19,570 bases of DNA from an uncultured Oscillospiraceae bacterium. Lineage in GTDB: Bacteria > Bacillota > Clostridia > Oscillospirales > Ruminococcaceae. The translations under genes and the position numbers were made by a program. Below are positions 14,582 to 19,570 of the stretch, piece by piece; positions within the stretch are counted from its first letter, which is position 1, and each line of letters begins with the position of its first letter. The notes beneath the pieces were generated by a model that was not told the DNA's origin, did not search any database, and saw only the letters and a list, made by a program, of their open reading frames with translations. Location of the stretch: NCBI GenBank assembly GCA_958427155.1, contig CAUABB010000005.1:1-19570 (forward strand), given 5' to 3'.

Positions 14582-14619
14582 TGTTTTATCCCCGGACGGT
14601 TTTGTCCGGGGATAAAACA
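14582..14619 (+). other. Perfect intercistronic hairpin without U-tract
   Basis: A 16-bp perfect inverted repeat (14582-14597 with 14604-14619, core TATCCCCGGAC) and a 6-nt loop lie between the transketolase C-subunit and the aldolase gene, ending 21 nt before the aldolase ATG. AAAATCC follows rather than a T-run, so it is not a standard plus-strand terminator. It may be an RNA stabiliser or processing site that sets different amounts of the two messages, or a weak terminator with read-through. Confidence 0.6.
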
Positions 14620-14640
14620 AAATCCAGAAAGGTGGAGAAG

Positions 14641-15531
14641 ATGAACAAGCTTTGTACCGGCGTTTTTTCGCCGATTACCACAACCTTTCATCCGGACGGA
14701 AGTTTGGATTTGGAAGCGCTGAAGGCAAATGTTCAAAAATACGCTAAGACCCCTATCCACGGCTATCTTGCCCTTGGCTCAAACGGCGAGAATAAATCGC
14801 TCACATGGGACGAAAAAATCGAGGTTGCCCGGGTTATTATTGAGAACAAGGCACCGGAGCAGATTGTTATGGCCGGGTCAATCTTTGAGTCTACGGCGGA
14901 AACCATTGCCTTTGCCAAAGAGATGGAAAAACTTGGCGCGGATTATATTACTCTCTTGGCGCCCTGCTATTTTAAAAGTATGATGAAAGATGAGGTGCTG
15001 ATCCGGTATTTTACCGACGTAGCTTCTGCGATTGACACCCCCTGTATGCTTTACAATGCACCTCAGTTCTGCGGCGGGATTACGCTGAGTGTGAATGTCA
15101 TCAACGAATGCGCCAAGCATCCAAACATTGTCGGGATTAAGGATTCTTCCTCCGGCAATATGGAGAAGATTGCCCTGAGTGCCCCTGAGGGATTCCAGGT
15201 GCTTTCCGGTTCTATTAACACTTTTTTAAGCTGCCTGTTAAACGGCGGCATCGGCGGAATTATTTCGCTGGCAAACTCCACTCCTGAGGTTGTCTGCCGT
15301 CTTTATGACTATTTTATGGAGGGCAAGCTTGAAAAAGCGGCCGCTCTCAACCGCCAGCTGATCAAGGCTAACTTTGGTGTTTCCGGTAAATATGGCGTTG
15401 CTGGTGTCAAGTACGCGATGGATCTGAACGGCTATTTCGGCGGCACCCCCCGCCTCCCACTTCTTCCGATCTCTGAGGAAGGTAAAAAAGTGGTTGAGAC
15501 AAGTCTTAAGGACGCTGACTTTTCTCTGTAA
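14641..15531 (+). CDS. DapA/HOGA-type class I aldolase (dihydrodipicolinate synthase family)
   Basis: A 296-aa TIM-barrel lyase forming a Schiff base with a 2-oxo acid, usually pyruvate. The Schiff-base lysine is Lys167 in IVGIKDSSSGN, and the proton-relay tyrosine is Tyr138 in YNAP. The substrate-carboxylate loop is GSNGE (46-50), the form found in mammalian 4-hydroxy-2-oxoglutarate aldolase rather than the GTTGE of true DapA. The ending GYFGGTPRLPLLP also matches that branch. A lysine-biosynthetic role is therefore unlikely; cleavage of a 4-hydroxy-2-oxo acid or 2-keto-3-deoxy acid is more plausible, but no dehydratase or dehydrogenase is encoded nearby. I chose ATG 14641 because AAAGGTGGAG lies directly upstream; an in-frame ATG at 14602 sits inside the hairpin. 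It is the last gene of the operon and is followed by a terminator. Confidence 0.92.
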   Translation: MNKLCTGVFSPITTTFHPDGSLDLEALKANVQKYAKTPIHGYLALGSNGENKSLTWDEKIEVARVIIENKAPEQIVMAGSIFESTAETIAFAKEMEKLGADYITLLAPCYFKSMMKDEVLIRYFTDVASAIDTPCMLYNAPQFCGGITLSVNVINECAKHPNIVGIKDSSSGNMEKIALSAPEGFQVLSGSINTFLSCLLNGGIGGIISLANSTPEVVCRLYDYFMEGKLEKAAALNRQLIKANFGVSGKYGVAGVKYAMDLNGYFGGTPRLPLLPISEEGKKVVETSLKDADFSL

Positions 15532-15544
15532 ATATCTTCTTTTA

Positions 15545-15601
15545 AAAGGCGTTTATTCTTTCTTGCTTGGAAGAATAAATGCCTTTATTTTTGTATTTTT
15601 T
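15545..15601 (+). terminator. Terminator of the sugar operon
   Basis: A 16-bp stem with one G-T wobble (15545-15560 with 15571-15586, core GGCGTTTATTCTT) and a 10-nt loop, followed by a T-rich tract. It begins 13 nt after the aldolase stop codon. Confidence 0.9.
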
Positions 15602-15910
15602 TCTTTTATAATACTTATAGTTTTTAAATTTGATTTTAAAATGGTTATATTTTTTATAATTATTACTTTTGGTATTAATTTTACAATTTGTTCCGCTCAG
15701 AACGAGCTCCCTTCAAAACGATTTGTCCAAACTACGGTAAAAAGACTTTTGTCGTTCTTTAAAATCCACTTCTTCTATAAATGTTTCAGTGTTAAACCCT
15801 AAAAGAGACTTAAATAATAAAATTGTTTTTTCGCAAAGTTCTTTAAAATATTTATAAGTTTTATTTTACAATAAGTATTTTATCTTTTTTATTATCCATT
15901 TTGTTTTTAT
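15602..15910. other. AT-rich gene-free spacer
   Basis: About 300 nt between the operon terminator and the guaB terminator. Two TATAAT-like boxes occur on the plus strand (15607-15612, 15655-15660), but neither has a convincing -35 box at the right distance. A short GTTC/GAAC hairpin occurs near 15691-15704. No reading frame with a ribosome binding site was found. A small RNA cannot be excluded. Confidence 0.5.
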
Positions 15911-15941
15911 AAAAAAAGAGTAGGCGTTGCCTACTCTTTTT
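15911..15941 (-). terminator. Bidirectional terminator, guaB side
   Basis: A 13-bp perfect stem (15913-15925 with 15929-15941, core AGAGTAGGC) with a 3-nt loop, 24 nt beyond the guaB stop codon. Seven A on its left give a U-run on the minus strand, and the T-run on its right could stop plus-strand transcripts too. Confidence 0.9.
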
Positions 15942-15964
15942 ACTATTTGTATTTAATTTTAAAA

Positions 15965-17440
15965 TTATACATTAGAAGCGGAATAGTTAGGCGCTTCTTT
16001 TGTAATGTAAATATCGTGTGGATGGCTTTCCTTTAATCCCGCGCCGGTAATCCGGATGAACTGAGCTTTTTGGTGAAGTTCAGCAATTGTTCCACAACCG
16101 CAGTAACCCATACCAGAACGTACCCCTCCAACCAGCTGGTAAACCGTATCCGAAAGGGCTCCTTTAAACGGAACACGTCCTTCCACTCCTTCAGGAACCG
16201 TTTTCTGGTTATTCTGCTGGAAGTAACGGTCTTTTGAGCCTTTTGCCATCGCACCCATACTACCCATGCCGCGGTAAACCTTAAACTGACGGCCCTGGAA
16301 AATCTCACTCTCACCCGGAGCTTCCTCACATCCCGCGAGAAGAGAGCCCAACATAACAGTAGAAGCACCGGCGGCCAACGCCTTGACAATATCTCCGGAG
16401 TATTTAATACCACCGTCGGCGATAACCGGGATATCATATTTCTGTGCCACACAGGCAACGTCATAGACAGCGGTAATCTGAGGAACACCGATCCCTGCAA
16501 CTACGCGGGTCGTACAGATCGACCCAGGCCCAATACCAACCTTGAGACAATCTGCCCCGGCGGCAATCAGATCCTCTGCCGCTCCGGCAGTTGCAATATT
16601 TCCTGCAACCAGCGCAACATCCGGGAAAGCCTTTTTCACTTTGTTGACAGCCGCCGCAATCCTTACATTGTGCCCGTGTGCGGAGTCGAGCACCAGGACG
16701 TCTACCTGCGCTTCCACAAGGGCGGCAGCGCGCTCCAAAACATCATCAGTCGCCCCAATCGCCGCGGCGCAGAGAAGCCGGCCATTTTTATCCCGGGCGG
16801 AATTTGGATACTGAACCGCTTTTTCAATATCCTTAATCGTAATCAGCCCTTTAAGCATTCCCTTCTCATCTACCAGCGGAAGCTTTTCAATCTTATGCTG
16901 GCGGAGAATTTCCTGCGCCTGCTCCAACGTGGTTCCAACCGGCGCAGTGACCAGGTTTTCCTTGGTCATAACATCTTTAATCTTAATGTTAAAATCGGTC
17001 AGGAAACGCATATCACGGTTAGTGATAATTCCAACAAGCTTTCCGTTTTCAACAATCGGCACGCCGGAAATTTTAAATTTGCCCATTAACTCATTCGCAT
17101 CATAAACAAAATGCTCCGGCCCTAAAGAGAACGGATTGACAATAACGCCGTTTTCAGAGCGCTTTACCTTGTCAACCTCTTCAGCCTGCGCCTCAATCGA
17201 CATATTTTTATGGATAACGCCGATGCCGCCTTCCCGTGCAATTGCAATGGCCATTTCGGTTTCGGTCACCGTGTCCATCGCCGCGGTGAGCAGCGGGGTA
17301 TTCAGGTAAATATCTTTTGCCAGTCTGGATCTGAGGTTAATCTCTCCCGGCAGTACATCTGATTTAGCGGGAATCAGCAAAACGTCGTCAAAAGTGAGAC
17401 CTTCTTTTACAAACTTGTTTTCATACGTTGTTTCCAGCAT
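15965..17440 (-). CDS. guaB: Inosine-5'-monophosphate dehydrogenase
   Basis: A 491-aa enzyme oxidising IMP to XMP with NAD+, the committed step of GMP synthesis in the cytoplasm. The TIM barrel begins with LTFDDVLLIPAKS (residues 15-27). Two CBS domains are inserted at about 97-210, the region that binds purine nucleotides in the family. DSAHG (252-256) is in the NAD site. GIGPGSICTTR (302-312) carries the catalytic Cys309. YRGMGSMGAM and the flap region ending PEGVEGRVPFKG follow. ATG 17440 was chosen because AAGGAT lies upstream at good spacing and the product then begins at the usual point; an in-frame extension to 17467 lacks support. It is monocistronic, with its own promoter and terminator. 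No purine riboswitch is seen in the short leader. Confidence 0.97.
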   Translation of the reverse strand: MLETTYENKFVKEGLTFDDVLLIPAKSDVLPGEINLRSRLAKDIYLNTPLLTAAMDTVTETEMAIAIAREGGIGVIHKNMSIEAQAEEVDKVKRSENGVIVNPFSLGPEHFVYDANELMGKFKISGVPIVENGKLVGIITNRDMRFLTDFNIKIKDVMTKENLVTAPVGTTLEQAQEILRQHKIEKLPLVDEKGMLKGLITIKDIEKAVQYPNSARDKNGRLLCAAAIGATDDVLERAAALVEAQVDVLVLDSAHGHNVRIAAAVNKVKKAFPDVALVAGNIATAGAAEDLIAAGADCLKVGIGPGSICTTRVVAGIGVPQITAVYDVACVAQKYDIPVIADGGIKYSGDIVKALAAGASTVMLGSLLAGCEEAPGESEIFQGRQFKVYRGMGSMGAMAKGSKDRYFQQNNQKTVPEGVEGRVPFKGALSDTVYQLVGGVRSGMGYCGCGTIAELHQKAQFIRITGAGLKESHPHDIYITKEAPNYSASNV

Positions 17441-17500
17441 GTCCGCACATCCTTTCTTCCAACACAACTCGAGTGGGTTTACGTTTTAAATATTTCTACT

Positions 17501-17530
17501 ATTCTATCACTTTTCGACCAAATAATGCAA
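17501..17530 (-). promoter_or_regulatory. Promoter of guaB
   Basis: On the minus strand TTGCAT (17530-17525), an 18-nt spacer, and TAGAAT (17506-17501), leaving a leader of about 55 nt. Confidence 0.6.
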
Positions 17531-17604
17531 TAGCAAAACTGTTGAAATTTTACAGGGAATTCAGGGGTTTTTTGGTGGATGACATTGAAAACAGAAAAGC
17601 AATT

Positions 17605-17833
17605 TTAAAACTCATCCAAAACCATGACAATTCCCAGTGCTTCTTCCACGCCGCTCATAAATTCCCGCAATTTTTTCTACTTTATAAACGCCGTTCATCT
17701 GTTTATTCTGCAAAACTGCCTAAACCTCTTCCATGATTTGAACAAATTGACTTTGAAGAATTTTATTAAAATCACTTTTAATATGTCCTATTACCCCCTG
17801 ATATTCTGCACAAGATACTTTTCCAATAATCTC
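17605..17833 (-). pseudogene. Decayed minus-strand coding remnant
   Basis: Reading the minus strand from about 17833, one frame gives protein-like sequence: IIGKVSCAEYQGVIGH, then a helical KSDFNKILQSQFVQIMEEV, an in-frame TAG, and AVLQNKQMNGVYKVEK. A shift of frame then continues as KLREFMSGVEEALGIV and MVLDEF with a TAA at 17605-17607. An AGGAG lies just upstream of the start of this stretch. One stop and one frameshift break it. No family is recognised. It fills most of the gap between guaB and the XRE gene; plus-strand frames here look like shadows. Confidence 0.38.
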
Positions 17834-17928
17834 CTAATTTTCCCTCATTTCATTTTGTCTCGTTATAGGATACATTATCAGAGAGAAATCGCCGGAAACG
17901 GGAGGTGAGCGTTTAAACGGCTAGAATC

Positions 17929-18153
17929 ATGGAAGGAAAAGAGTTGAACCTTGCCGGCTCCAAAATCAGGCGGCTTCGCCCAGGGCGCCGGTTAAGCCAA
18001 CAAGCTCTCGCCAATCCGTTGGAAACGGAAGCTGTCTATATTGGCCGTGGTTCTGCCTCGAGGAGTGAGGATCAATTCCGCACCGTAACGGATATTGAAC
18101 TTGTTGGATTCGCTAAAATATTCCGTGTGCCAATTTCTGAATTGTTTGAATAA
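17929..18153 (+). CDS. Small XRE-type helix-turn-helix protein
   Basis: A 74-aa protein resembling the single-domain XRE regulators of clostridia that keep NLAGSKIRRLR at the start, LSQQALA (residues 23-29) as helix 2, and RTVTDIELVGFAKIFRVPISELF at the end (about 51-73; shown only in part as TDIELVGFAKIF and PISELF). The recognition helix region reads GRGSASRSEDQ where relatives usually have ISRIED, and PGRR replaces a typical helix 1-2 turn, so binding may be altered or the gene may be drifting. The ATG at 17929 has no ribosome binding site at normal distance. A TTG at 17944 has GGAAGG 7 nt upstream and may be the real start, giving 69 aa. It is followed at once by a terminator. Confidence 0.7.
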   Translation: MEGKELNLAGSKIRRLRPGRRLSQQALANPLETEAVYIGRGSASRSEDQFRTVTDIELVGFAKIFRVPISELFE

Positions 18154-18186
18154 AAGACAGGCAATAATCCTGTCTTTTTATTTTTA
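18152..18186 (+). terminator. Terminator of the XRE gene
   Basis: A 10-bp stem AAAAGACAGG / CCTGTCTTTT (18152-18161 with 18169-18178), then a T-rich run. The left arm starts inside the stop codon. Confidence 0.85.
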
Positions 18187-18250
18187 TATTTCCTTTCCGC
18201 TCAAAAAAAGGTATGATAAGAGTACTTGATTAAAAAGGAGATCAAACGAA

Positions 18251-18628
18251 ATGGGTGACTGGGTCGCTTTATTTTTATTCATCGGGCTGGATTTACTTCT
18301 GTTGGTCATTTCCATTGTCCTTCTCTGCGGGCGGGGCAGCTGGCTGATCGCGGGATACAACACCGCGTCGGAAGAAGAGAGGAAGAAATACGACGAAAAA
18401 AAACTTTGCCGTTCCATGGGAGTAACTTTGCTGGTTCTCACTCTTGGTATGGCGGGGTTGATTGTGGTAACCTTTCTGGTGGAGTTCCGGAAACTTTGGG
18501 AGGAAACCGTACTGACAAACACCGCTTTCCTGTTCGGCGCTGTTACCATTGCGGCAGTGATCATCGAGATCATCTACGGAAACACCCGCTGTAAAAGAAA
18601 AATACAAAACAACAAGGACAACGAATAA
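18251..18628 (+). CDS. DUF3784 family membrane protein
   Basis: A 125-aa integral membrane protein. A first hydrophobic segment (about residues 5-26) is followed by the family hallmark GRGSWLIAGYNTASEEERKK and YDEKKLCR (about 27-54). Two more membrane segments follow (about 57-78 and 90-109) and a basic tail. DUF3784 proteins are common in Firmicutes and have no established function. AAGGAGATC precedes the ATG. A TATGAT box at 18212-18217 may be its -10 element but the -35 box is poor. The GNAT gene begins 17 nt after its stop codon, so the two probably form one transcript. Confidence 0.88.
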   Translation: MGDWVALFLFIGLDLLLLVISIVLLCGRGSWLIAGYNTASEEERKKYDEKKLCRSMGVTLLVLTLGMAGLIVVTFLVEFRKLWEETVLTNTAFLFGAVTIAAVIIEIIYGNTRCKRKIQNNKDNE

Positions 18629-18645
18629 AAAGGGGGCTTTTGCAG

Positions 18646-19230
18646 ATGAAACACACCGGCACGATTCCACTTGAGACTGAACGGATGCTCCTGCGTCCCT
18701 TTCGGTTACAGGATGTGCGTGCAATTTTTAAAAACTGGGCCTCTGATCCGGAAGCTACAAAATATCTTTCCTGGCGGGCGCACCAGACAGAAGGCGTAAC
18801 CCTTTCGGTTGTGGAATCCTGGCTAAAGGATTACCGCAAACCGCATGGCTACCACTGGTGTATTACCCTGAAAGGATCAGATGAACCGCTCGGCGGAATT
18901 GATGTCGTTCGTTCCGACGAATATCTGAGGGCGGCTGAATTGGGTTACTGCCTGACCCGAAGCCTTTGGAGACAGGGTTATATAACGGAGGCCGTGACCG
19001 CTGTGCTGAACCATCTTCTCAACCGGGTGGAATATGAACGGATAACCGCCCGCTGTCATACAGAAAACCGAGCTTCCGGCAGGGTGATGGAAAAAGCGGG
19101 CATGTGTTTTGAAGGAATTCTCCGCCGCGCAGCAAAAACCAATCAGGGGATTTTTTGCGATATCGCCGTCTACGCGGCTTTGCGGGGAGAATGGCGCCTT
19201 GATTCAACAGATCAGCGGGGCACAAAATAA
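18646..19230 (+). CDS. GNAT-family N-acetyltransferase (RimJ/RimL-like)
   Basis: A 194-aa enzyme that should transfer acetyl from acetyl-CoA to an amine of a protein terminus or small molecule. The opening LETERMLLRPFRLQD (residues 9-23) and the C-terminal ENRASGRVMEKAGMCFEGILR are typical of the RimJ/RimL type. The acetyl-CoA loop is SLWRQGYITEAV (about 106-117). ATG 18646 has AGGGGG nine nt upstream; an in-frame TTG at 18640 is too close to that site. It lies in a two-gene unit with the DUF3784 gene and ends at a terminator. Its substrate is unknown. Confidence 0.92.
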   Translation: MKHTGTIPLETERMLLRPFRLQDVRAIFKNWASDPEATKYLSWRAHQTEGVTLSVVESWLKDYRKPHGYHWCITLKGSDEPLGGIDVVRSDEYLRAAELGYCLTRSLWRQGYITEAVTAVLNHLLNRVEYERITARCHTENRASGRVMEKAGMCFEGILRRAAKTNQGIFCDIAVYAALRGEWRLDSTDQRGTK

Positions 19231-19238
19231 ATTGATAA

Positions 19239-19273
19239 AAAAGAACAGACGTTTTATAAACGCCTGTTCTTTT
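19239..19273 (+). terminator. Terminator between convergent genes
   Basis: AAAAGAACAG-A-CGTTT pairs with AAACG-C-CTGTTCTTTT (19239-19254 with 19258-19273), one A-C mismatch and a 3-nt loop. It can serve the GNAT gene and, on the minus strand, the surface-protein gene. Confidence 0.82.
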
Positions 19274-19281
19274 ATCTCTCT

Positions 19282-19570
19282 TTATTGACCACATCTGTTT
19301 CTTCTAAAAAGGAAAACACTTCCGGCCAAAAGCGCCGCAGCCGTTATGCCAACCCATAAATCCACCGCATGGTCTCCGGTTTCAGGGGAAACCGCCAGAG
19401 CTCTTGTTTCCGTTTCACCGCAAACAGAGCAGGTGCGAACCTCTTTTCCATCTTCCTGAACCCATTCACTCCAGCTGTGTTTCCCGGTAGCAGGAATTTC
19501 CTGTACATCTTTCACAGCTGTGCAGTCAGAACAATGGATTGATTTTCTACCTGGTGTTACGCAGGTTGGC
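19282..19570 (-). CDS. Sortase-anchored surface protein with CxxC repeats (C-terminal part)
   Basis: The reading frame is open to the window edge, so the 5' end is missing; 95 residues are visible. Two Cys-pair modules are seen: PTCVTPGRKSIHCSDC, and after GKHSWSEW a second, RTCSVC. Such C..CxxC modules with PATGKHSW spacers occur in many secreted clostridial proteins. The end is a cell-wall sorting signal: SPETGD, a hydrophobic helix (LWVGITAAALLAGSVFLF) and a basic tail (RRNR). (S/N)PxTG is a known sortase recognition form in Clostridia. A GTG at 19515 is internal, not the start. The protein is expected on the cell surface; its main domain is out of view. Confidence 0.82.
   Translation of the reverse strand, partial: PTCVTPGRKSIHCSDCTAVKDVQEIPATGKHSWSEWVQEDGKEVRTCSVCGETETRALAVSPETGDHAVDLWVGITAAALLAGSVFLFRRNRCGQ

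Noticed and set aside
14602..14640. Upstream in-frame ATG for the aldolase
   Set aside because: It falls in the loop and right arm of a strong hairpin and has no ribosome binding site; ATG 14641 has one.
9521..15531. Assigning the operon to the full sulfoquinovose transketolase pathway
   Set aside because: No sulfoquinovosidase, sulfoquinovose isomerase, sulfoacetaldehyde-processing enzyme or sulfonate exporter is present; only the isomerase and split transketolase types are shared.
15494..15802. Hydrophobic plus-strand frame overlapping the aldolase end
   Set aside because: It begins inside the aldolase gene, runs through the terminator, and is Phe/Ile/Lys-rich only because the DNA is AT-rich.
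17441..17500. Purine riboswitch in the guaB leader
   Set aside because: The leader is only about 55 nt and lacks the conserved three-way junction elements.
17428..17908. Two overlapping plus-strand frames upstream of the XRE gene
   Set aside because: No ribosome binding site and no family pattern; the minus strand reads as a better, though broken, coding sequence.

Overview
The window looks like a chromosomal segment of a strictly anaerobic, Gram-positive Clostridia member, probably of the Oscillospiraceae/Ruminococcaceae type. The evidence is a large single-chain pyruvate:ferredoxin oxidoreductase, strong AGGAGG-type ribosome binding sites, sigma-A-like promoters with TTTACA/TTTACT -35 boxes, a DUF3784 membrane protein, and a C-terminal SPETG sortase signal. 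Base composition is moderate in genes and AT-rich between them. No tRNA, rRNA, CRISPR array or insertion sequence was seen. The organism assignment is inference.

Left part (1-9260): nifJ/PFOR (minus) has its own promoter and a perfect hairpin terminator. An alpha/beta hydrolase (plus) faces a small Cys-rich flavodoxin-fold protein (minus). A strong promoter and a leader of about 125 nt precede a 99-aa conserved hypothetical protein with a perfect terminator. Next comes a short gene-free stretch holding a decayed coding remnant (minus). A P-type Ca2+-ATPase and a DUF2809 membrane protein follow, both on minus and possibly co-transcribed.

Central part (9435-15601): this is the most interesting block, a compact plus-strand operon. 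In order it encodes a GntR/UTRA regulator, a FGGY-family sugar kinase, a YcxB-like membrane protein, an RpiB/LacAB-type isomerase, transketolase N- and C-halves, and a DapA/HOGA-type class I aldolase. The unit ends in a good terminator. Coupling is tight (1-nt gap, 14-nt overlap, 1-nt overlap). The regulator promoter carries a TTGTATATACC operator-like site, and a second palindrome, TAACCG-GAAA-CGGTTA, lies before the isomerase gene. The content points to phosphorylation of a ketose or polyol-like substrate, aldose-ketose isomerisation, C2 transfer into the pentose phosphate pool, and an aldol cleavage. The combination matches no complete pathway I know. It overlaps parts of the apulose-4-phosphate transketolase pathway (kinase plus split transketolase) and of the sulfoquinovose transketolase pathway (RpiB-like isomerase plus split transketolase). 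The isomerase has lost the usual histidines and phosphate-binding arginines, which suggests an unusual substrate.

Right part (15602-19570): an AT-rich, gene-poor spacer separates the operon from guaB (minus), which has its own promoter and a bidirectional terminator. Beyond guaB lies a decayed minus-strand coding remnant. A small XRE-type regulator (plus) with a terminator follows, then a two-gene unit of a DUF3784 membrane protein and a GNAT acetyltransferase (plus). The window ends in the 3' part of a minus-strand gene for a CxxC-repeat surface protein with a sortase signal.
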